NCBI GenBank assembly: GCA_018061065.1
Contig: JAGOUV010000004.1
Coordinates: 31,253 to 95,252, forward strand
Direction of reading: 5' to 3'
Source: Candidatus Altimarinota bacterium
GTDB taxonomy: Bacteria > Patescibacteriota > Gracilibacteria > UBA1369 > UM-FILTER-53-11
DNA length: 64,000 nt
Below are positions 1 through 7,806 of the stretch, in pieces; within the stretch, counting starts at the first letter, position 1; every line of letters starts with the position of its first letter. The translations under genes were made by a program, and so were the position numbers. The notes below the pieces were generated by a model. That model was given only the letters and a program-made list of their open reading frames with translations, made no database searches and was not told where the DNA came from.

Positions 1-1
1 A

Positions 2-850
2 TATATTTACGTGCAGAACAATCCGCTGAGATTCACTGATCCGACGGGGCATGAGACAAAACAAGAAAAGGCAGTTAATGCCTTGCCGGCCGATAAAGAT
101 CCACTTCTAGTTGCAAGTATTTTTTTAATCACGCCCACTGACTATTTGCAGCCTTACCGACCTCAGGAGACAGAGAATAATGATCTACCCTTCTTCTATA
201 ATGCAACGGGAAAAACACGTGACTACGTAATGGATGCAGCAAAATTATATAATGTTCCACCAGAAGTTATTGCCGTTGTACTCCAATTAGAGAACGGCGA
301 AGGTACAATAAAATCTTATAAAAGAGGTGCTAAGCAAATTTACACCTACTTTGGTAATAATGTCTTTGGATTAGATGATTCTCATGACAATGGTATGGGT
401 TATTCGGAAGGACTGTCCAACACAAAACCTGCTCATGCGGCCACGGTTGTAAAACACCTTGAGAAATACTATCCAAATTCAGATATGACTAAAATGGCCG
501 ACTGGTCACGGAAAAATCTATCTAGTAATAAAGGTAGTATTAATATAGTTGGTGCCGGCATGCGTAGAAGTATCGATGATAGATTTGGAGTGAACTATTC
601 TAAATCACTCTCTATTGAGCAAATGGCGGAAATGGCTGCAAGGCACAATACGCCCGATGCTCCCGCAAATAAGGACAGTTTAGAAGCATGGATACAGACT
701 GGTCGAACCCCATCATCCGCTGATATTAAACAGAAAGATTTTCAGCACGATATTGACTACGCGCAGTGGCTACTTGAACGGCACTTTAATGGTATAAAAA
801 GTCTTAATTTTATGCCACAACCAACCAACACATGTACAAGATGCATATGA
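2..850 (+). CDS. RHS-repeat protein, C-terminal tip (5' truncated)
   Basis: The frame is already open at base 2 and runs off the left edge, so only the 3' end is seen. The first visible residues, YIYVQNNPLRFTDPTGH, are the hallmark end of the RHS core, after which RHS/YD-repeat proteins switch to a variable C-terminal tip. About 265 residues follow. Within them YNVPPEVIAVVLQLENGEG resembles the helix carrying the catalytic Glu of lysozyme-like or lytic-transglycosylase domains, so a cell-wall-cleaving tip is a guess only. In characterised RHS systems the shell encloses a toxic tip and an immunity gene lies just downstream; here six small genes follow on the same strand and the first overlaps this stop codon. 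The RHS assignment is firm; the tip activity is inferred. Confidence 0.85.
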   Translation, partial: YIYVQNNPLRFTDPTGHETKQEKAVNALPADKDPLLVASIFLITPTDYLQPYRPQETENNDLPFFYNATGKTRDYVMDAAKLYNVPPEVIAVVLQLENGEGTIKSYKRGAKQIYTYFGNNVFGLDDSHDNGMGYSEGLSNTKPAHAATVVKHLEKYYPNSDMTKMADWSRKNLSSNKGSINIVGAGMRRSIDDRFGVNYSKSLSIEQMAEMAARHNTPDAPANKDSLEAWIQTGRTPSSADIKQKDFQHDIDYAQWLLERHFNGIKSLNFMPQPTNTCTRCI

Positions 851-1332
851 TAAACGCCTTTAGAAAATTTATTGTTATTACGGCTAGCATGATAATTGTT
901 GTAATTGCAGCGGCCGTATACTTCGCCCCAAGTATTTTAGGTAATGCCAAATTGCCTAAAGATCAAAAAATTCGAGATGTAGAAAACATCTGTCTCGCTT
1001 TTAGGAGGGACATTGATATTGAAAATAGTGTAACCCTATTTTCGTTCAAATGTGATCAACAGCCAAAAGAAATTCACTCTTTACCTCAGGAGGGATTTTA
1101 TGAATCGCTAAAGACGAGCGGCATCACTGTAATGGATAGTATTATTTCATTCACCTGTCCTAATATAAAGATTGAAAATGATGGTCAGAACCCACTTGTA
1201 GTATTGACTGAGAATAGAGTGTGTTCTGAATTCGGACCCTGTACCGAATCCCGGGGAGAGGAGGATGACTGCCATTGGGGAAAGCAGGTATATTCGATAA
1301 ATTCCAAGGGGGAATTTAAATTGCAGCCATAA
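847..1332 (+). CDS. Membrane-anchored six-cysteine protein, paralogue 1 (candidate immunity protein)
   Basis: I do not recognise a named family. The protein has one N-terminal membrane segment (FIVITASMIIVVIAAAVYF) and then an extracytoplasmic domain of about 120 residues. That domain shares an order of six cysteines with the products at 2182 and 2628, ending in a GPCT motif, a C-H-W triplet and a Y-S-I-N-S-K-G-E-F tail. In-frame ATGs lie at 832, 841 and 847. I chose 847 because it forms an ATGA overlap with the stop of the RHS gene, which suggests translational coupling; 832 would add five residues. Immediate linkage to an RHS tip suggests an immunity role in the envelope, but nothing in the sequence proves it. 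Confidence 0.7.
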   Translation: MINAFRKFIVITASMIIVVIAAAVYFAPSILGNAKLPKDQKIRDVENICLAFRRDIDIENSVTLFSFKCDQQPKEIHSLPQEGFYESLKTSGITVMDSIISFTCPNIKIENDGQNPLVVLTENRVCSEFGPCTESRGEEDDCHWGKQVYSINSKGEFKLQP

Positions 1333-1341
1333 TTTGAATCA

Positions 1342-1794
1342 ATGATTACTATGGAAGATACACTTACGTACGAAAATCGAGAGAGATTATATAAGTATTT
1401 GATAGATGATTTTGGCTTTTCAAAGGTAGATGAAGGGTACGATTCCGAGCATTTTGGAAATTATTCTATAACATTATCCGGAGAAGATTTTTTGCTTTGT
1501 TATGTAAACGATAGATCCTTTTTGACCATTAATATTGCCAGTAAACTAGAACCCAATGAATTTCTTGCCGTATCTTTTATTAGAGATTTTATTCATAACC
1601 CAGATCGTATAAATAGTGATGAACAAGATATGGATAATTATAAACGGATTGAAAGACTTAATAATTTTATTAAGAGAGATTTTGAGAAAATTAGTGAATT
1701 ATACAAGCCAAATAATTACTATAATACAAAAAAACAAATTAACGATTTATTAAAATTACAATTTGAGAAGAGGTTTCCTGGCATGACCCAATAA
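1342..1794 (+). CDS. Small soluble protein of unknown function, RHS-linked
   Basis: A protein of 150 residues, acidic and aromatic-rich, with no membrane segment or signal peptide. The N-terminal half (YLIDDFGFSKVDEGYDS, then FGNYSITLSGEDFLLCYVN) reads as an alpha/beta domain; the C-terminal half is helical and charged. I do not recognise the family. Its size, composition and position nine bases after a candidate immunity gene fit a cytosolic immunity protein, possibly an orphan kept from an exchanged toxin tip. This is context-based inference. A second in-frame ATG lies at 1351. No Shine-Dalgarno sequence is visible. Confidence 0.7.
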   Translation: MITMEDTLTYENRERLYKYLIDDFGFSKVDEGYDSEHFGNYSITLSGEDFLLCYVNDRSFLTINIASKLEPNEFLAVSFIRDFIHNPDRINSDEQDMDNYKRIERLNNFIKRDFEKISELYKPNNYYNTKKQINDLLKLQFEKRFPGMTQ

Positions 1795-1799
1795 ATTAT

Positions 1800-2165
1800 A
1801 TGATTACAAGTAAAATTATACAGTCGATATTACTTCTTCCCCGACAGTTTCATAAATTGGGGAACAGATCAATGTATGACCTGCTCAAAGATGCTCAATA
1901 CTTTGAAGTTTTTGACGAAATTACCGAAGAAAATATCTATGATGTGCTTAAAGAGTCACCGATTGATATCATCGGCGACTGGATGCTTTTGTCAGAAGAT
2001 AAGAGAACTAATGAAGGTTGGGCTTTCGGCGAGAAAAAAGAGGGAGGGTATTCGGTTGCTTATGTATCTTTGGGTAAGGTATTAAAGGAACTAACATTTA
2101 CTGATCAGAAACTTGCGTGTGCGGCCTTTATTAAAAGGGAAATTGAAACGATTAGAACTATCTAA
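1800..2165 (+). CDS. Small soluble protein of unknown function, RHS-linked
   Basis: A protein of 121 residues starting five bases after the previous stop. It has no membrane segment. The core (YDLLKDAQYFEVFDEI, DIIGDWMLLSEDKRTNEG, then a strand-rich GGYSVAYVSLGKV) looks like a compact alpha/beta fold of the kind common among polymorphic-toxin immunity proteins, but I cannot name a family. An internal ATG at 1872 would remove a basic N-terminus and leave the most conserved-looking part, so the start is uncertain. A +1-frame open frame inside it is a shadow. Confidence 0.65.
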   Translation: MITSKIIQSILLLPRQFHKLGNRSMYDLLKDAQYFEVFDEITEENIYDVLKESPIDIIGDWMLLSEDKRTNEGWAFGEKKEGGYSVAYVSLGKVLKELTFTDQKLACAAFIKREIETIRTI

Positions 2166-2181
2166 GATATCTGCACTTTTT

Positions 2182-2622
2182 ATGACAATGAAAATCCGAT
2201 CTAAAAAATATGTATTTTATTCAATCCTTATACTCTTAATTTTGTGTGCAATATATAGAATTGGTTTGGCTTTTGTGGGACGTGTGCCGTATGCAATTCC
2301 TCAAGCAAAAACCATTATTAGTTCCTCGACTGGGAAGGTTTGCCTCGAGATCACGAATGTTAATGCTGGGCATTCATCAATGTATGCAGCTACCTATGAT
2401 TGTGTAACCCATATAGAAGAAGATTCTTTATTAGTAAAAAAGTGCGCGCGGTCAAAAATCGAAGACTCCGATAGTCAAAATACTAGGATAATATTTACTC
2501 AGGATGCACTCTGCACTTGGCTTGGTCCATGCACTAATCCTCGTTATAGCGAAAGCTGTAACTGGGATAGAGAAGTTTATGAAATAGATGATCAGGGGAA
2601 ATTTATTAAAGTTGATTACTAA
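2182..2622 (+). CDS. Membrane-anchored six-cysteine protein, paralogue 2
   Basis: A protein of 146 residues with one N-terminal membrane segment (YVFYSILILLILCAIYRIGL) and an outside domain that is a clear paralogue of the products at 847 and 2628. Shared landmarks are V-C-L-E-I, a Y-D-C pair, a following K-K-C, L-C-x3-GPCT, S-C-N-W and a Y-E-I-D-x2-G-K-F tail. The longer frame from 2113 would overlap the upstream gene by 53 bases; the ATG pair at 2182 and 2188 sits just before the hydrophobic segment and was preferred. Repeated copies of one envelope protein next to an RHS tip suggest duplicated immunity genes. Confidence 0.7.
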   Translation: MTMKIRSKKYVFYSILILLILCAIYRIGLAFVGRVPYAIPQAKTIISSSTGKVCLEITNVNAGHSSMYAATYDCVTHIEEDSLLVKKCARSKIEDSDSQNTRIIFTQDALCTWLGPCTNPRYSESCNWDREVYEIDDQGKFIKVDY

Positions 2623-2627
2623 GTTAT

Positions 2628-3317
2628 ATGTACGCTGAACTCATAAGAAAATTAGCCCTTATTAGTACTTTGGTCGCAATTGTTTTTGGAATAACAATGA
2701 GTTGGATTGGGTTAATACATAATCCACAACTTGAGTTCAATGATCCACTTACTGGTGCCATCAATTATCAATATTTATTTTTGTTTTTCTTATCTTGGTT
2801 TATTCCAGTTTTTATTATTACTTTCATATGTATATCAATTTTGTATATTTTCGTAGAGTATTGTCATTTAGTAATATTCGGATCCAATAGATTTACCAAG
2901 AATACTCGAACGATTATTAAAATAGTAATAGGCGCTACTACATTAGTAGTATTATTTTTTTATTTAAAATCAGTAGCGGTAAGATTTTTGGGACACATAC
3001 CGAATCCTTATCCCAAAGGCCCCATTGTAGTAAACGAAGATGAGAATATCTGTGTTGATTTTTTCCCTCTTGAATCTGAATATACTCAGTCGGCTATAAA
3101 GTCTTTTCATTGCGATAAGCCTTATGAGAAACTCGATGAATATTTTACGAAAAGATGTGCAGTTATATCAGTTAAAAATCTACAGATTACAATTAAAGAA
3201 GATTGGGCCTGTGCAAGCGGTGCTACGTGCGATGAGTGGCAGGAGGCGCATCAACAATGTGACTGGAAAACAGAAATATTTTCTATAAATAGTGATGGTA
3301 AATTAATTCAAAAATGA
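2628..3317 (+). CDS. Polytopic membrane protein with C-terminal six-cysteine domain, paralogue 3
   Basis: A protein of 229 residues. The first ~115 residues hold three hydrophobic segments (LALISTLVAIVFGITMSWIG, a long one around YLFLFFLSWFIPVFIITFIC, and IVIGATTLVVLFFYL), unlike the single anchor of its two paralogues. The last ~100 residues repeat their cysteine pattern: N-I-C-V-D, S-F-H-C, K-R-C, W-A-C, A-T-C, Q-Q-C-D-W, then I-F-S-I-N-S-D-G-K-L. The same outside domain has therefore been attached to a different membrane module. Its stop overlaps the next ATG by four bases (ATGA). Confidence 0.7.
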   Translation: MYAELIRKLALISTLVAIVFGITMSWIGLIHNPQLEFNDPLTGAINYQYLFLFFLSWFIPVFIITFICISILYIFVEYCHLVIFGSNRFTKNTRTIIKIVIGATTLVVLFFYLKSVAVRFLGHIPNPYPKGPIVVNEDENICVDFFPLESEYTQSAIKSFHCDKPYEKLDEYFTKRCAVISVKNLQITIKEDWACASGATCDEWQEAHQQCDWKTEIFSINSDGKLIQK

Positions 3318-4009
3318 ACTCACCCCTCTTCACCATAGTGTTCCCAGCAATCACATTACTCCTCGTTTTTATTGGAGTGTTAAAGCTAATTACTAAGCAT
3401 CGCCCATTACCAGCCGTTACCCGGTTTTCTATCGGTGTCAGCGCAATTGTATTGGCAGTAAGTATTTTTCGTTGGAACTTAGTTGAAATATTTACGCCAT
3501 TTTTAGAGCCGTTGTTGGAACTAGTTGTTTTAATAGTTTTTGTAATTGCCCTTATTTGGTCTTTGATATTTTGTTTAATGGAGTTTAAAAGACAAAAAAA
3601 GATAGCGCTTCTACCTGTATTGATCAATATAGCTACGTTAATAATTGTTTTATTCGTACCTTTTACTGCGATAACTTTGAAAATTAATTTTTATTTGAAT
3701 TTGGACAGACGCGAAGAAGTAGTTGAGATGATAAAGAATGGTGCAATCACGCCCACAAGCCCTAGTAATGATTCCATTGCTTTGCCTGGAAAATATAAAT
3801 ATCTTTCAAGCGGTGGGGGAGATGTGATAGTGGAAAATAATGGCATAGAACCAAATGTTTTCTTTTTCACCTATAGGGGGGTTATTGATAATTTTGCAGG
3901 CTTTGCATTTCAGTCAGGTGATAGTGAGCCACAGAAATATGATTTTGGATGTGAGTATGTTGAATTGCAAAAAATTAAAGATCATTGGTTTTGGATGTCC
4001 TGTACATAA
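3314..4009 (+). CDS. Polytopic membrane protein of unknown function, last gene of RHS-linked block
   Basis: A protein of 231 residues with about four membrane segments in the first 130 residues, for example FTIVFPAITLLLVFIGVL and LVVLIVFVIALIWSLIFCL. The C-terminal ~85 residues form an outside domain rich in beta strands (LPGKYKYLSSGGGDVIVE, then VFFFTYRGVIDNFAGFAFQS). This domain does not carry the six-cysteine pattern of the upstream paralogues, but the overall plan of membrane module plus small outside domain is similar. It overlaps the previous gene by ATGA and is probably co-translated. Family not recognised; immunity or envelope role is inferred from position. Confidence 0.65.
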   Translation: MNSPLFTIVFPAITLLLVFIGVLKLITKHRPLPAVTRFSIGVSAIVLAVSIFRWNLVEIFTPFLEPLLELVVLIVFVIALIWSLIFCLMEFKRQKKIALLPVLINIATLIIVLFVPFTAITLKINFYLNLDRREEVVEMIKNGAITPTSPSNDSIALPGKYKYLSSGGGDVIVENNGIEPNVFFFTYRGVIDNFAGFAFQSGDSEPQKYDFGCEYVELQKIKDHWFWMSCT

Positions 4010-4024
4010 TAATTTCTAATATTT

Positions 4025-6055
4025 ATGAGATATTCTCATCGTCTTCTCCTCTCCATCATCACTCTCCTCCTCACTGCTTCGCTTGCATCTGCAGCGGCTC
4101 CGGCATTGAGCGCATCGTGGCAGAATGCAGACTTCAAGAATGGTGTCGCATTATTTGAGAAAGGGGATTTGTATCGTTCAAGTGCGGCGTTTAGTTTGTA
4201 TTTGAAAGATCAAAGGGCGGTGAACAGTACATCATTGTATGATGCGCTTAAAATAGCGGCCATTTTTATGCAGACGGATAAGGCTCAACAGGCAGCTATA
4301 ATTCTTGCACCTTTTAAAAAGGAGACGATTAAGAATGCCGAAGATCGTTGCAGTTTTTTGACGCTATCACTTCTCATTGATTACAACCGTGATTATTTTG
4401 ATGATGCGGTGAAAAAGGCAAATGTGATTCTTGGTGAAAAAGAGTGTGAGGAGGGAAAGATGATCGCTAATTTTGCCAAGTATGTGATTTTGCCGGATAA
4501 GAAGCAGTATGATAAAGCACTTGAATCACTGGATGCAGCACTGCTCTCGGTTTCATTTGTACAGGAGTTGGATAATCTTAGTGATGGATTAAAAAAACTT
4601 ATTCAGGAATCGCCACAGATGACCGTAAAATCGCCGAGCCGCTATGTGCTTCTGGCAACCTTGTATCGTGAAGATGGACAGTTCGCCAAGGCGAAAATGT
4701 ATATCAATAGAGCGCTCGCGCTGGATCGCAACTACATTCCTGCTTATTATGCGCAGCACCTGATTTACTACGATCAACATAATTTCAAGAAAGCCATAGA
4801 GGTTCTAAAAAAGGCAGAAGCAATTGATCCCAATTATCATGTGATTAAAAATTCACTAGGCTTTCTTACCTATGAAATGGTTCAGGATGGCGAGCTTTCT
4901 GAAGCTGAGTATGCGACTGCAAAAAAATATTTGGAAGAATCGATTGCACTGAATCCCGATGGAGCACGTCCGCACAATACGCTTGGTGTAATCGCACAAC
5001 TGACAGGTGATCCACAGACGGCACGCGTATATTTTGAGAAAGCAATCAAGCTGGGCAGCAGAGTTAAAAATTCAAAGTATTCCAAACCGACGGCAAATTT
5101 GGCGCAATCATATTTAGATCAGGGTGATTACAAGAGTGCGCTTACATACTTTAAAAAAGCGGGAAAAATTAATCCTGACTCTGCTGATATTCAAAAGAAA
5201 ATTGGCACTATTTATCTTGAGCAAAAACAGTATCCCGAGGCGCTCGCGGCGTATAGCCGGGCGCAGCAGCTTGATCCTACATCCACCGAAATCAGGGGCG
5301 AGGTCGCGAATATTTACTACTATATGGGCAATGTAGATGCGGCCATTGCCGAGATTAAAGAGGCTTTAGAAAATGATAAAAATAATGCGTATTTGTATTT
5401 TGCGTTGAGTACGGGATACAGCGAAAAAAAAGAAACGGAAAAAGCCGAAAAGGCCCTAAAGAAGGCCGAGAAATTGGATCCAACACTTGCTGCAGTTCGC
5501 TATTACAAAAAAGGCGAGGAGCTCTTTAAATTACGTCAATTCGATGATGCATTAGTTGCATTTGATCAAGCGTTGAGGATTAATCCATCTCATTATAATG
5601 CATTAGTAAAAAAAGCCGATACACTTGCGGGGCTTGAACGATATGATGAAGCAGAGCGGATTATTAATAGAGAGCTGGAATTACATCCTAAAGATAGTGT
5701 TTTCCGTATGTTATTGGGAAAAGTGTTTCATTTCAGAGGACAATACGATGCTGCTTTAGTTGAATTCGACCGAGCGTTGAAGGACGTACCATCGAGTAAT
5801 ACATTTTTTATTGGTGAAGTATATTACATGCAGGGGCTCAGCTATTTGAGAAAGAAGCAGTATGATGTAGCCGAGAAATTTTTAAGTTTATCAGTCGAAA
5901 ATAATCCGGGCAATGCATTATCACACTTGTATTTATCCAATGCGTTATATCGATTAGGTAGAAAGGCTGAGGCGATTTCTTCGGTCAAACGTGCGCTTGA
6001 GCTTGATCCAACATTAACTCTCGCTCAAGACTACTTAAATAAAATTTCTCAATAA
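4025..6055 (+). CDS. Exported TPR-repeat protein
   Basis: A protein of 676 residues with a signal peptide (basic start, LLLSIITLLLTASLASAAAP) and at least twelve tetratricopeptide repeats from about residue 200 to the C-terminus. Units are recognised by the spacing of G/A, Y and A-L positions and the closing D/N-P, for example YLDQGDYKSALTYFKKA and FKLRQFDDALVAFDQAL. The first ~190 residues are helical but less regular. TPR arrays scaffold protein complexes; being exported, this one probably acts at the cell surface. It begins 15 bases after the RHS-linked block and is followed at 17 bases by the HAF gene. The spacers before this gene and the next share the bases TAATTTCTAAT and show no Shine-Dalgarno sequence. 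Confidence 0.85.
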   Translation: MRYSHRLLLSIITLLLTASLASAAAPALSASWQNADFKNGVALFEKGDLYRSSAAFSLYLKDQRAVNSTSLYDALKIAAIFMQTDKAQQAAIILAPFKKETIKNAEDRCSFLTLSLLIDYNRDYFDDAVKKANVILGEKECEEGKMIANFAKYVILPDKKQYDKALESLDAALLSVSFVQELDNLSDGLKKLIQESPQMTVKSPSRYVLLATLYREDGQFAKAKMYINRALALDRNYIPAYYAQHLIYYDQHNFKKAIEVLKKAEAIDPNYHVIKNSLGFLTYEMVQDGELSEAEYATAKKYLEESIALNPDGARPHNTLGVIAQLTGDPQTARVYFEKAIKLGSRVKNSKYSKPTANLAQSYLDQGDYKSALTYFKKAGKINPDSADIQKKIGTIYLEQKQYPEALAAYSRAQQLDPTSTEIRGEVANIYYYMGNVDAAIAEIKEALENDKNNAYLYFALSTGYSEKKETEKAEKALKKAEKLDPTLAAVRYYKKGEELFKLRQFDDALVAFDQALRINPSHYNALVKKADTLAGLERYDEAERIINRELELHPKDSVFRMLLGKVFHFRGQYDAALVEFDRALKDVPSSNTFFIGEVYYMQGLSYLRKKQYDVAEKFLSLSVENNPGNALSHLYLSNALYRLGRKAEAISSVKRALELDPTLTLAQDYLNKISQ

Positions 6056-6072
6056 TTTCTAATTACTTTTCT

Positions 6073-7788
6073 ATGTTTCACCTTCGCCGCCTTGTCACTG
6101 CATTGCTTGTACTCACCCTTATTATTCCGGCTGGTGCCAGTGCTGCTACGGCATCTCAAGCCTCGCAAAAAGCTCGCCTGGTAAAGGCGAAAGGTTTTGG
6201 GACGGTGTATATGGTGGCGGAAGGGCAGAAACTGCGCGTGCCGAATAAAGCCGTAAAGAAGAGAGGATATAAGAAAAGCGATATACAGGTTATATCATCT
6301 AAGGATTTGAAAAAGATTCCCGTGGCACGTTATGTGCAAGCGGAAGAAGGTGGGAAAGTGTATGCGGTAAATGTGAGTGGCAACAGGACGGCGGCGCTCG
6401 ATGAAAGCCAAGTAGTTCAGGTGAGCAGTGTGACTATTGTGGAACTTCCAAAAGATCAGCTTGAGCTTTTTACTGAAGTTACCGTGCTGAAAAATCTTTC
6501 TACAAATGTTGCCCTAGGTGTGCCCGGCTCTATTGTTGAGCTGAAACATAATCGGCCTTGGTTGGGATATACGTTCCAAATAAATAATAAGGGACAAGTT
6601 CTTAATGATCTCCTGATTTGGGATAATGGTGAGCCGAAAGTATTTGCAGATGAATTTCCTCAGTACATTATTCAGGCACATGCTATGAATAATAAGGGGC
6701 AGGTGGTGGGTAGTGTAAAATTAAAAGATCAGGATGTTGATGAGCGACCATTTCTTATCGATAATGGAAAGTTCCAACTGTTGGGTGGAATGGACTTTCT
6801 GGGAAACGCATTTGATATTAATGATAAGGGGCAGATTGTGGGATATCAGATGGGCAGGGGAGGTTCATGGCAAAAAGCATTCTTATGGGAGAAAGGAAAA
6901 ATAACGTATTTGGGAACATTAGCGGGTGGAGATAATTCATCAGCGTATAAAATTAATAATAATGGACAGATTATTGGACATTCCAATGTCGCGGGAGAAG
7001 AAGCATCTTCACATGCTTACTTCTGGGAAAATGGTCATATGAGTGAGATTGGCGCACACACATTAGCAATTGATATTAACGATAAAGGCCAAGTCATTGG
7101 AAATCTCCAAGATCCTAAGACGTATAAGGAAATAAACTTCTTATGGGAGAACGGCGTTATGAAAACTATCCCTATCTCACCCATTGCTATCAATAATAAG
7201 GGGCAAATTTTAGGAGCATATCTTTTAAAAAAAGAGGATGGCCATGTTGATTCCTGGAATGTGATATTAGACCACGAAGATGTAATCGATTTTAGAAAGT
7301 TAGTGAAATCGCCTTTTACCGTTACTGATTTAAATGGCAGAACATTAGAACCGGATTTTGTTCCTATGCATCTTAATGATAATGGCGAAATTGTAGGCTC
7401 AATTATGGCTAAGCCATACGTATATACATTGCCAACAACTATGCAGCCTCAATTTAGTTTTACTTCTCCGACAGGTTCTCCGGCGTTGGATAATGACGGA
7501 ACAAAGGAAACAATTAAAATTACTTGGATCGACGGTGATTTGAATGACGACCCAATGATTTCATTCTACACTTTTTTCTTCCCGGAAAGTGGAATAGTGG
7601 AAGATGGAATATATCGTAAAAATTTAGTTAATATTGGTATCCCGTTAGGAACCGTTCATCAAGATGGAGCCAATACATTTACTATTGATCTCACTCAATT
7701 TCCCAAAGGAACGCTATCTCCATATGCAGTGATCGATGACGGCGTACATCCTCCACAGACAATCTACCTTTCGGGTAGTGCAGAATAA
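6073..7788 (+). CDS. Exported HAF-repeat protein
   Basis: A protein of 571 residues with a signal peptide (LVTALLVLTLIIPAGASAA). A lysine-rich segment of about 100 residues follows, then a run of units built on I-N-N/D-K-G-Q-hydrophobic2-G alternating with F-L-W-E-N-G. I count seven such units (INNKGQVLN, MNNKGQVVG, INDKGQIVG, INNNGQIIG, INDKGQVIG, INNKGQILG, LNDNGEIVG). This matches the extracellular HAF repeat family, thought to fold as a beta-propeller; its ligand is generally unknown. The last ~120 residues form a separate domain that starts near PQFSFTSPTGSPALDNDG. It sits between two other exported proteins in one apparent operon. Confidence 0.85.
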   Translation: MFHLRRLVTALLVLTLIIPAGASAATASQASQKARLVKAKGFGTVYMVAEGQKLRVPNKAVKKRGYKKSDIQVISSKDLKKIPVARYVQAEEGGKVYAVNVSGNRTAALDESQVVQVSSVTIVELPKDQLELFTEVTVLKNLSTNVALGVPGSIVELKHNRPWLGYTFQINNKGQVLNDLLIWDNGEPKVFADEFPQYIIQAHAMNNKGQVVGSVKLKDQDVDERPFLIDNGKFQLLGGMDFLGNAFDINDKGQIVGYQMGRGGSWQKAFLWEKGKITYLGTLAGGDNSSAYKINNNGQIIGHSNVAGEEASSHAYFWENGHMSEIGAHTLAIDINDKGQVIGNLQDPKTYKEINFLWENGVMKTIPISPIAINNKGQILGAYLLKKEDGHVDSWNVILDHEDVIDFRKLVKSPFTVTDLNGRTLEPDFVPMHLNDNGEIVGSIMAKPYVYTLPTTMQPQFSFTSPTGSPALDNDGTKETIKITWIDGDLNDDPMISFYTFFFPESGIVEDGIYRKNLVNIGIPLGTVHQDGANTFTIDLTQFPKGTLSPYAVIDDGVHPPQTIYLSGSAE

Positions 7789-7806
7789 TTTTTTATTAAT
7801 ATCTTT

